DNA of 8,133 nt from an uncultured Clostridia bacterium (GTDB lineage: Bacteria > Bacillota > Clostridia > Oscillospirales > CAG-272): the NCBI GenBank assembly GCA_904501715.1, contig CAJGCD010000067.1:1-8133 (forward strand), in the 5' to 3' direction. Below, in pieces: positions 1-6,802 of this stretch. How positions within the stretch are numbered: position 1 is the stretch's first letter; every line of letters begins with the position of its first letter. Made by a program: the position numbers and the translations under genes. The notes beneath the pieces are model-generated. The model ran no database searches and was not told the DNA's origin. It was given only the letters and a program-made list of their open reading frames with translations.

Positions 1-2520
1 AGTTTCTACGTCGTAATAATAGCCACGGTATCTTATTGGGTTAATGTTAGCTATATCGTTAACATTTGTAGTTATCTGATGATTACCCCAAGCATCGTAT
101 ATATAGCTCGCTACCTTTGTTCCGCTTTCTGTGTAAATATCTGTTATATCACCAAACAGATTCTTTCGGTAATAATAGTCATCTCCGTTGTAGTTAAAGC
201 CTATTACACCCTTCATTCCATAGTAATATGTTAGAATGTTACATCCGTCTGTCTCGCTAAGTATTTTATCACCCTTAAGAACGTAAACGGTATTGTTCTT
301 CTTTACTCTAATACCGTGCGCGTTATACTCAAAGGTATTATCACCGTATCTTGCAAGCTTTCTGCACTTTGTCCATTTAAGGCTATTACCCTTATAGTAA
401 GTGGGGTTGCCAAGACTATCATAGCTTATCGGCTGACCGTTGAAGCAGAGAAGTCTGTCACGGTTGCCTTCGTCCTCATACATGTAAGTATTGAGATTCT
501 CACAGTGAGACATATCTGAATCGTATACATTATATGCCTTTTTAGAAAGGATGTTTCCGCCTTGATCATAGTCCCACGTATAGGTAGTACCAAGCTTATA
601 GTTAACTTCTCTTACAATTCTGTTCCATTTGTCATAGGTATAAATACAAGTAAGTCCTGCATTTTCAAATATGCCTATAACGTTTCCGTTTTTATCATAC
701 CAATATTCGGTATCCGTCGTGGTTCCGTTTACGCTATGCTGTATATTCTTAACTCTGGAACTCTGTACACATCCGTCTGACACGTTTCTGCTATCATATA
801 TGTAATGAGTATTTATAAGGGGCGCAGAGTTGTTAGCAACTGTTATAGTATCTCGTTCTATCCTACCTAAGCTATCTTTACATATTTGGTCGCAAAATAC
901 GCCTGACAATTCTATACCCAATATAACATCATCGGGATAGTCAATATCTCTGCAGTCCTTTTCGTATATCGGCTTATACGTATGCTTGGTCTCGCCGTAT
1001 GTAGTAGATACAAGTCTGTGCTTAGTATCATACGTGTAGGTATTTACTCTGAGTATATTTCCGCTCAGGTCACTTTCAGTAACCTCTACTACCTGACCGT
1101 GACTATTGTACTTATAATTATAGCAGATTCCCGATTCGTTGTCAATATATTTCTTTATTGCCCCCGCCGAGTTGTATTCGACAGAAAACAACTCTCTTAC
1201 TTGCGCGTCAGCATTTGCCTTATAGGTTCTGGACACGGGGTTTCCTCGGCCGTCGCTTACTATGACCGTTTCCTCTCCGTTTTCATATACAGTCTTTTCT
1301 GTCTGAGAGATGTCGTCCTCTGTATATTCCTTACTAAACAGAGTTTTTCCTGCTATTCTCACAGCCGTCTGTCTGCCCAGAGCATCAAAGTCAAATCCGT
1401 ATGAGAAGCCGTTATGCGTAAGATTTGTGAGGTATCCAAGCGTATAATCAAATCCGTTATACAGACAGGTCTCTCCGTCATTGGAGCTGAGCCCTATCAT
1501 TTCGTCGGTATTGGAGTCATAGGCATTGGTATATATCTGTCCGTTGAAGTCTATCGTGCTCTTAAGCAACCCGTTGTCCATATCGTAAGTGTACTGCTTT
1601 ACGTATTCGTTGAGCGGGTCGCTCTCGCTGAGAAGAAGTCCGTTATTGTAATACTTGTATTCGGATATCTTGTACTGAGAGCTGTCGCACTCGGAATATA
1701 CCTTCCTCTTAGTAAGCTTTCCGTATTTGTTATACTCGTTCTCGGTGATTATACCTCTCCAATCCTTAATCCTTGTAAGATTGTGCGCGCTGTCATACTC
1801 TATGTCCGTCCTGAAGGAATGACCGCTGCCGTTCTTGCGTATCAGGGAAACAACGGTATCTCCTGCTTCGTTTATATAATCTTCGCTGATATAATTTATG
1901 TCTGTCTTGGTAATCCTACGGTTTATTACCTGAACACATTCAAACACTTCCGGAGTAGCAATGCATCTTCCGTACTCATTCTTTATGAATGTTGCTTCAG
2001 CAGTTACCAAACGGACGTTGGTAATATAGCATTCACCCTCTGTGTTGTTAAATCCAACACTTACCGTAGCCTCTATTGCCTCGGGGCTATAGTTATACTT
2101 TACAGGAACTGCCACGTACTGCCATCCGGAATACGTAGGATCGAATTCTGCATATTTCGTCTGCTTCGGGCTACTGCAATATTCAAGATCAACGCTGAGC
2201 TTCACTCTGGCGTTGCTTGATGCTCCTGCGAGCTTGACCCATGCGGATGCTATAAGAATATTTCCGTCGAGGTTGTCAGAGTACAAGGGTACAGTCTTAC
2301 TGATCTTACTTGAAGCACACTCACTTTCATTTACAAAGCGGTAAGATATATCAGAGGGAATATAGCTTTCGTAGGATGTCTCCCCAAAGCTGTAAGAGGT
2401 GCTCGGCATCCATCCGTCGGTATTGGAGAGCGATCCATCGCCAAGCAGATTTGTGCTGTCCTCAGATGCTCCATTTGGTGAGCTTCCCGAAAGCGAAAGA
2501 TTTTCTCTTACATCAAAGGA
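1..2520 (-). CDS. RHS/YD-repeat surface protein, both ends missing
   Basis: The minus-strand frame is open from a stop at 2536-2538 to the window edge, about 840 codons with no lesion. At the N-terminal side (about 2450 to 2005) it has a jelly-roll, carbohydrate-binding-like domain opening NLLGDGSLSNTDGW and closing YITNVRLVTAE. From about 1900 leftward come YD-type repeats such as YDSAHNLTRIKDWRG, YDKNGNVIGIFEN and YDSLGNPTYYKGN. The end nearest position 1 holds the RHS core: LKGDKILSETDG, GVIGFNYNGDDYYYRKN, DITDIYTESG, ASYIYDAWGN and NPIRYRGYYYDVET. The usual continuation (GLYY.L..RYYDP.) and the variable C-terminal tip lie outside the window. RHS proteins form a beta-cage shell that often encloses a toxin tip in contact-dependent competition; that role is inferred here. 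No start codon, ribosome site, signal peptide or promoter is visible, and the frame ends where metallophosphoesterase sequence begins. The first in-frame ATG (2407-2409) lies inside the jelly-roll, so it is not the original start. The family call is very secure; whether the gene is still expressed is not. Confidence 0.93.
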
Positions 2521-2521
2521 A

Positions 2522-3208
2522 AAGCCTGACGAACGCTATTTGGGAGCATTTCATTATGTTGTCAAGGGGATTGATTTTATCGGTATAAATATAGACCCAA
2601 ATACTGCTTTTAATTCTCACGAGGGATATTACAGTAGTGAAACGTTGCTTTGGGTTAAGCATAAGCTTAACGAAATCGATCCCGACGGTAAAAAATGCGT
2701 ATTTGTTGTCGGACACTTGTCAGCAATATACTATTATAACGATGGAGAGATTCGTGAAACAATGATAAATGGTGATCGCTCTTTGTTTTACGAGGTGTTT
2801 AAAGGACATCAAAATACATTTTATCTTTATGGTCACGTGCATGGGGAAAGAGCTTGTTACAGAGAGTGTTCCTCGGGGGCAATTTTACATATTGATGAGC
2901 ACAATATGCCCATCGGCAATAATTTGAACGAAAGAGATTCTCGAGGTAAAAAGTATGCGTATTCTTTTGTTCACATGGGCGGTCTTAGACCATTTGACAG
3001 TAAGTATTTTGAAGATGACGGAAGGGAAGGTTACGGTGGGGAAAAAGAGCTTAAATATTTTCCGAATACCGCAACACCCACGCTTGCGCAGTTCTTGGTA
3101 TTTGAGGTGTATCGTGATCGCGTAGTTTTTTACGTTAGAAACACAGGAACCCACGAGTTATACAACAGAAAAGATAAATTAGAGGAATATACTGTATATT
3201 TATTATAA
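2522..3208 (+). pseudogene. Metallophosphoesterase C-terminal remnant (5' truncated)
   Basis: This is the C-terminal part of a calcineurin-like metallophosphoesterase. Visible family marks are the strand GIDFIGINID (about 2567-2596), VFVVGHLS with a metal-ligand-type histidine at 2714-2716, and YGHVHG, the GHxH metal-binding motif, at 2828-2845. The N-terminal metal ligands (DxH, GD, GNHD blocks) are absent. The frame continues upstream to a GTG at 2399, but those roughly 40 codons are simply the antisense of the RHS gene, so recognisable sequence starts at about 2520. The protein therefore lacks half its active site and is very likely non-functional. The C-terminal half is undamaged and ends at a normal TAA. 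A GH43-like remnant follows on the same strand after about 60 bp, which suggests an old operon for sugar or phosphoester breakdown. The substrate cannot be told. If the contig is misjoined at about 2520, the real gene may be intact elsewhere. Confidence 0.82.
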
Positions 3209-3270
3209 TACGTATGAAAGAATAGCCGAATTAAGACTGAACCGTTGTCCGCAAAACAGGGGATTTGATT

Positions 3271-3748
3271 ATGGAAAAATGGGTAAATGGAGATTTTAAT
3301 GATTTTGTCGATTGGCACGATGTATATGGAAATATAATAAACGCAAGTGATGGCGGCATTATATATGCCGACGGTAGGTTCCTGCTATAGTTCATTATAA
3401 TGGATATTACTATATGATCACGTCAGGACTTACGTGATGGGCGTATAACGGAGCAAAATATTTCCGAGCTAAAAAGCTTTTTGGTGAGTGGGAGGATATG
3501 GGTGATCCTTGTGTGGGAGATACAGAGCAGACTACCTTTTGCACTTAGACTACCGGTATTTTCAAGGTAGAGGGACGTGAGGATTGCTATATTCATATGG
3601 CAGAGCGTCATAACTGCGGCAATTTCTTGCACTGCTCATACGTTTGGATCCCTCTAAATTTAAAGCGGATGATACACTTGAAGTGGAATATCAAAAGGAA
3701 TGGAAGCTTTTAGAAAGCGAGAAAAGAGAGTATTATGAAAAAATTTAA
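3271..3748 (+). pseudogene. GH43-like glycoside hydrolase fossil
   Basis: Pieces of a five-bladed beta-propeller glycoside hydrolase resembling family GH43 can be read by switching frames. An ATG at 3271 with AGGGGA 7 bp upstream starts a segment containing YGNIINASDGGIIYADGRF, like the family's DTDG..INAHGGGILYHDG opening. At about 3380 the text jumps to PAIVHYNGYYYMITSG in another frame, which resembles the REAP..FK..GYYYMITSG block that normally lies well over 100 residues later, so the centre is deleted. TGA at 3435-3437 falls where the family has the G of TGW, and TAG at 3546-3548 replaces a probable CAG. A missing base near 3653-3656 shifts frame again before KFKADDTLEVEYQKEWKL. The final frame ends with TAA at 3746-3748, overlapping the next gene's start by 14 bp. 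GH43 enzymes cleave arabinan, xylan or galactan side chains; the exact subfamily is uncertain. The gene is clearly dead. Confidence 0.8.
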
Positions 3749-4535
3749 GGCTATCAATACGGATTGTATTAAAAAAGACGCTAATCTTGATACAGAAATA
3801 AAGCTTGAGGAAAAGCTTACTCTCTTAAATCTAAAATGCGGAGAGAATTCTTTGCCGTGGGTACAAGGTGGATGTACCGACGGTAGATATCTGTATGAAT
3901 TTATGATAAGTCAGGACTCAAAGCACTGTGTTATAGTTAAATACGACCTTTTTACTCAAGAGATAGTGGCGTACAGCGACGATATGATGCTGGGTCACGC
4001 CAATGACGGAGCATATAATCCAAATAATAACACGATAGCTATCGTGCATTGTCTTGACCCGGAGGTACCTACCTCGAATATAGTTTATATAGTAGATGCC
4101 GAAACGCTGACTCTAAAGTCTAAGTACGAGTTGCCCGAATACGACATGTTTGAGATAACCTATAACCAAAACACAAGACAGTACATAACCAGCAGTGAAA
4201 AGGCAATGTTTTATTGGGACGAGAGCTTTAATCTTCTTGACCGCAAAGAGATAAGCGTTACCCCCGGATGGCCCAGTCAGGGAATTGAGTGTGACGGAGA
4301 ATACGTTTATAGGCTCGAATTTTTTCTTGGAAAAGGCGGAGAAGATCCCAGCACTATGAAAAACAATATACACGTAAACGACATAGAGACAGGGGAGGAG
4401 ATTGCGATTATTCCCTTGAATATGAATAGAGAATCGGAAAACATATTCATTTATGACGGCAAATTTTACGTTTCATGCAACGACAGAAAGTGGAGAGGAT
4501 GCGAGGTTTACAGCTTTGAGATAGTGGAAAGCTGA
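3735..4535 (+). CDS. Beta-propeller-like protein of unknown function
   Basis: This 266-residue protein has an intact frame. It has no signal peptide or membrane segment, so it is probably cytoplasmic. About five blade-like repeats are visible: QGGCTDGRYLYEF (44-56), LGHANDGAYNPNNNTIAIVH (86-105), FEITYNQNTRQYITSS (139-154), SQGIECDGEYVYRLEF (181-196) and ENIFIYDGKFYVSCND (235-250). The alternation of a G- or N-containing turn with Y/V/I strands is typical of NHL/YncE/quinoprotein-like propellers. No catalytic motif is recognisable. The ATG at 3735 has a modest GAGAG ribosome site 4 bp upstream and overlaps the end of the GH43-like remnant by 14 bp, so it was probably once translated by coupling to that gene. 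Both genes upstream are now broken and no promoter of its own is obvious, so expression is doubtful. A role in sensing or handling carbohydrate products is only guessed from the neighbours. Confidence 0.75.
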   Translation: MKKFKAINTDCIKKDANLDTEIKLEEKLTLLNLKCGENSLPWVQGGCTDGRYLYEFMISQDSKHCVIVKYDLFTQEIVAYSDDMMLGHANDGAYNPNNNTIAIVHCLDPEVPTSNIVYIVDAETLTLKSKYELPEYDMFEITYNQNTRQYITSSEKAMFYWDESFNLLDRKEISVTPGWPSQGIECDGEYVYRLEFFLGKGGEDPSTMKNNIHVNDIETGEEIAIIPLNMNRESENIFIYDGKFYVSCNDRKWRGCEVYSFEIVES

Positions 4536-4603
4536 GAGATGCTTTTTGTTTCCGAAGCAGTAAAGGGAGCGGATTTTTTAACAACTAATATTTTGGAATA
4601 AGA
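4536..4603. other. Intergenic stretch without a clear terminator
   Basis: After the propeller-gene stop there is only a weak 5-bp inverted repeat (TGCTT 4540-4544, AAGCA 4555-4559) and a T-run at 4575-4579, which do not combine into a convincing terminator. I see no small gene here. Confidence 0.4.
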
Positions 4604-4633
4604 TTGACATAAATGTTGTATTCATAATACAAT
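4604..4633 (+). promoter_or_regulatory. Sigma-A-type promoter of the SGNH esterase gene
   Basis: A perfect -35 box TTGACA (4604-4609) is followed after 18 bp by TACAAT (4628-4633), one base from the -10 consensus. Transcription would start near 4640, about 25 bp before the ATG at 4666. The GGAGG ribosome site at 4656-4660 sits 5 bp from that ATG. Confidence 0.75.
4616..4632. promoter_or_regulatory. Palindrome overlapping the -10 box, candidate operator
   Basis: TTGTATTCATAATACAA is a perfect 7-bp inverted repeat around CAT. It covers the spacer and most of the -10 box of the esterase promoter, the classic position for a repressor site. Part of the symmetry could be chance in A/T-rich DNA. 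No regulator gene for it is visible in the window. Confidence 0.4.
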
Positions 4634-4665
4634 AAATATATTTTTCATCAAAAGCGGAGGATGTT

Positions 4666-5757
4666 ATGGAATCTTATATCAACATTGATAAAAATATGAT
4701 AGTCAGCACGACCATAGGTGATGCCGAGGTCATCTGGCGCAACGTAAGACAGGAGCCCTTTGCGCTCCACGGCTTTTACGAGCCCTTGACCGAGCCCTTT
4801 TTCAGACGCTTGCCCCCCGACGTAGCAGAGGCTACCAGCGAGGGAGTCAATTATCTCAGCAGAGAATCGGCAGGCGGCAGAGTGCGTTTTTCTACTAATT
4901 CTCCCTATATTGCCGTACGCGCAAAGTTTACGGTGGTTGGACGCTCCTCACACCTTACACTTATATCCTCGGCAGGCTTTGATTTGTATATTGACGGCGA
5001 ATTTGGAAGCCGCTTCGTAAAGGAATTCCGTATGCCTTACGATATGGTGGACAGCTATGAGCAGATAGTCCATCTTGACGGTGAAAAGAGGCGCACCTAT
5101 ACTATAAATTTCCCCGTACACTCTGTGGTTGAGAGCCTTGAGATAGGCTTAAAGCCCGACGCATTCCTTGGCGAGCCTACCCCCTATAAGGATTATAAGC
5201 CCGTACTCTTTTACGGCTCGTCGATAGTCCACGGTACCGCGGCAACACGCCCCGGCTTTACTTATCCCGCTATAATATCCAGAAATATGAACCTGGATTA
5301 CAGAAATATAGGCTTTTCCGGAATGGCAAAGGGGGAGAAGGCTATTGCCGAGTGGATGGCTACGCTTCCAATGAGCGTTTTCGTTTGCGATTACGACCAT
5401 AATGCGCCAACCGTAGAGCATCTTGAAGCAACCCATTATCCGCTCTATGAAACTATACGCGCAAAGAACCCCGACGTTCCGTATATTATGGTGACCCGTC
5501 CCGACTATTGGACGCTGATAGCGGAGCAGGAGGGAATTCTTCAGAGAAGAGATGTAATAATGGCATCCTATCTCAAAGCGCGTGCCGCGGGTGATAAAAA
5601 CGTTTACTTTATAGACGGACTAAGCTTCAACGTAGCGCCTAATCAGTACGAAACCTCTGTGGATGCCGTTCATCCAAACGATATGGGCTTTGTCAGAATG
5701 GCTGACGCTATCGGCACTGTTATAAGACACGCTTTGGAGAAGAGCAAGGGCGAGTAA
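4666..5757 (+). CDS. SGNH/GDSL-type hydrolase (GxDLY N-terminal domain)
   Basis: This 363-residue protein has two domains. Residues about 1-170 form a beta-sandwich-like domain with the GxDLY motif (GFDLY, 104-108), as in the Pfam GxDLY family found in front of GDSL-like lipase/acylhydrolase domains. Residues about 175-360 are the SGNH hydrolase. Block I is FYGSSIVHG (182-190) with Ser186 as the likely nucleophile. Block II is GFSGMAKGE (216-224) with Gly219. Block III is DYDHNAP (242-248) with Asn246. Block V is DAVHPND (333-339), where Asp333 and His336 complete the triad. All key residues are present, so an active esterase, perhaps removing acetyl groups from sugars, is likely; the substrate is inferred. 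There is no signal peptide, so it acts inside the cell. The start is fixed by GGAGG 5 bp upstream and a good promoter. It has its own promoter and a possible terminator, so it seems to be a single-gene unit. Length fits the family. Confidence 0.9.
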   Translation: MESYINIDKNMIVSTTIGDAEVIWRNVRQEPFALHGFYEPLTEPFFRRLPPDVAEATSEGVNYLSRESAGGRVRFSTNSPYIAVRAKFTVVGRSSHLTLISSAGFDLYIDGEFGSRFVKEFRMPYDMVDSYEQIVHLDGEKRRTYTINFPVHSVVESLEIGLKPDAFLGEPTPYKDYKPVLFYGSSIVHGTAATRPGFTYPAIISRNMNLDYRNIGFSGMAKGEKAIAEWMATLPMSVFVCDYDHNAPTVEHLEATHYPLYETIRAKNPDVPYIMVTRPDYWTLIAEQEGILQRRDVIMASYLKARAAGDKNVYFIDGLSFNVAPNQYETSVDAVHPNDMGFVRMADAIGTVIRHALEKSKGE

Positions 5758-5763
5758 ATTTGC

Positions 5764-5790
5764 ATCCGCTATTGAGCGGGAATTTGATTT
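5764..5790 (+). terminator. Possible weak terminator after the esterase gene
   Basis: CCGCT (5766-5770), loop ATTG, AGCGG (5775-5779) forms a 5-bp stem six bases after the esterase stop at 5757 plus two. It is followed by a broken T-rich stretch (AATTTGATTTTAATATTTT) and not by a clean U-run. Position and strand fit a terminator, but its strength is doubtful. Confidence 0.45.
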
Positions 5791-5807
5791 TAATATTTTA
5801 AAACATA

Positions 5808-5836
5808 TTGATTTACATCTGAATTTGTGATACAAT
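5808..5836 (+). promoter_or_regulatory. Promoter of the lipoprotein gene
   Basis: TTGATT (5808-5813), 17 bp, then TACAAT (5831-5836) preceded by the extended -10 dinucleotide TG (5828-5829). Transcription would start near 5843, giving a leader of about 60 bases. A 10-bp palindrome ACAATATTGT (5832-5841) overlaps the -10 box. Confidence 0.68.
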
Positions 5837-5901
5837 ATTGTCATCATTTGGGATGCCGCTTGCGGCTCTTATAAAAAATATTTTGTTTGAGGAGAATGAA
5901 A

Positions 5902-6594
5902 ATGAAGAAGATTACTTGCCTTGTACTCGCGCTTATCACCATCTGTATATCTCTTGTTTCCTGCGGTTCGGGCGGAGATACCAATATGCACAAGATCATG
6001 GACGCTATCCACAAGGAAAAGGTTATCCTTGCCTCCACGTATTCCGCAGAGGCGGATTGCTACGAGTATTACTCGCTTCCCGAGGTTCCGTACCACAACG
6101 GCTGGGACAACGTAAACTATGATAGCACCGAGGCATGGGCGGACAACGTTTATTACAGACACCACATAATGTTTAATGCGGATCGTGTTGAGATCAGACA
6201 AAACAGCTACGCAAAGACATTTGAGACAAAAATATTCTGGGATGCGAAGGACAACACGATCTCCATTAAGCTCCAAGAGGGATATGCTTACAGCGTATGG
6301 AATGACGATGCACGCGACCCCCAGTATCACGGCTTTACCGGTGATGACGGATTTGATATTACTTCGTACGATTCCGACAATGACGAGATCACCTTTGATA
6401 TGAACGTTTATTACGAAAAGGGAAAATTCGAGGTCAGCGATGCGACCTACGATATAAATGAATTCAAAATTTATAATCCCGGAAAGATATCTGGCTGCGA
6501 GGAAATGTTTATCAATGATATGGTAAAGCTCCTCAATGACGCGCTGAACGGACTTAACGGCGTTTACACCGCGAAGGGCTATCCTATCAAGTAA
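5902..6594 (+). CDS. Putative lipoprotein of unknown function
   Basis: This 230-residue protein begins with a short lysine-rich head, a hydrophobic stretch (residues 5-18) and the lipobox LVSC with Cys21. It is therefore probably cleaved by signal peptidase II and lipid-anchored on the outer face of the membrane. The mature part is polar, rich in Asp, Asn and Tyr, and predicted by eye to be mostly beta strands (for example YRHHIMFNADRVEIRQNSYA, then DEITFDMNVYYEKG). It ends with an amphipathic stretch, INDMVKLLNDALNGLNGVY. I recognise no family or catalytic motif. ATG 5902 is preferred because GAGGAG (5889-5894) lies 7 bp before it. The TTG at 5887 and ATG at 5896 are in frame but badly spaced. 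It has its own promoter upstream and a strong terminator downstream, so it is a single-gene unit. A solute-binding or envelope sensing role is possible but unsupported. Confidence 0.85.
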   Translation: MKKITCLVLALITICISLVSCGSGGDTNMHKIMDAIHKEKVILASTYSAEADCYEYYSLPEVPYHNGWDNVNYDSTEAWADNVYYRHHIMFNADRVEIRQNSYAKTFETKIFWDAKDNTISIKLQEGYAYSVWNDDARDPQYHGFTGDDGFDITSYDSDNDEITFDMNVYYEKGKFEVSDATYDINEFKIYNPGKISGCEEMFINDMVKLLNDALNGLNGVYTAKGYPIK

Positions 6595-6607
6595 TTACAT
6601 AAAAAAC

Positions 6608-6651
6608 AAAGAGGGAACGATGTGGATAAACCACGCTGTTCTCTCTTTTTT
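6608..6651 (+). terminator. Rho-independent terminator after the lipoprotein gene
   Basis: AAAGAGGGAAC (6608-6618) pairs with GTTCTCTCTTT (6638-6648) with one G-T wobble. An inner GTGG/CCAC stem (6622-6625, 6631-6634) closes on ATAAA. The distal arm runs into a seven-T tract at 6645-6651. An A-run on the upstream side means it could also work weakly on the other strand. Confidence 0.88.
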
Positions 6652-6704
6652 GTATTGTAAGTATGGATTTTTTCTTTATTTTACTACAATAAGTGCCACA
6701 AATG

Positions 6705-6713
6705 TGATATAAT
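6705..6713 (+). promoter_or_regulatory. Extended -10 promoter of the sigma factor gene
   Basis: TGA-TATAAT gives a perfect -10 hexamer (6708-6713) with the TGn extension (6705-6707). No good -35 box lies 16-18 bp upstream, so this is read as an extended -10 promoter. Transcription would begin near 6720, leaving a leader of about 80 bases that contains the palindrome at 6767-6780. Confidence 0.65.
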
Positions 6714-6766
6714 GTAAAAAAAGCAAAATATATGAGACCAAACGAGAAAAAAACGTACTTAATAGA

Positions 6767-6780
6767 TGAAAGCGCTTTCA
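6767..6780. promoter_or_regulatory. Cre-like palindrome (CcpA/LacI-family operator candidate)
   Basis: TGAAAGCGCTTTCA is a perfect 14-bp palindrome. It fits every position of the Firmicute catabolite-responsive element consensus TGWAANCGNTNWCA. It lies about 50 bp downstream of the predicted transcription start and 8 bp before the GGGGAGG ribosome site of the sigma gene, where a bound repressor could block transcription (roadblock). The protein that binds it, CcpA or a local LacI/GalR-type repressor, cannot be told from the window. Confidence 0.65.
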
Positions 6781-6802
6781 GATTAACGGGGAGGTGAACA
6801 GC

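Noticed and set aside
982..2220. Long plus-strand open frames (982-1404, 1414-2220), the second 268 codons long
   Set aside because: They lie antisense to the RHS frame, which has many diagnostic YD/RHS motifs. Their translations show no domain, and the openness comes from the codon use of the opposite strand.
2399..2521. GTG at 2399 as the real start of the metallophosphoesterase
   Set aside because: The first 40 or so codons are exactly the antisense of RHS sequence, no well-spaced ribosome site precedes the GTG, and the N-terminal metal-binding blocks are absent.
3435..3548. Recoded TGA and TAG codons (alternative genetic code or stop suppression) in the GH43-like segment
   Set aside because: The same segment has frameshifts and an internal deletion, and neighbouring genes use TGA and TAA as normal stops, so decay explains it.
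4540..4580. Terminator after the propeller gene
   Set aside because: The inverted repeat is only 5 bp with a 10-base loop, and the T-run lies too far downstream.
5855..5866. Short GC hairpin (GCCGC-TT-GCGGC) in the lipoprotein leader as a terminator or riboswitch
   Set aside because: The stem is only 4-5 bp, no U-run follows, and the leader of about 60 bases is too short for a known riboswitch.
5869..6330. A 153-codon minus-strand frame opposite the lipoprotein gene
   Set aside because: The plus-strand gene has a signal peptide, lipobox, ribosome site, promoter and terminator; the minus-strand frame has none of these.
6736..6758. ECF autoregulatory promoter (AAC and CGT boxes) ahead of the sigma gene
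   Set aside because: AAC and CGT trinucleotides occur but are too close together for -35/-10 spacing, and a good extended -10 promoter lies upstream.
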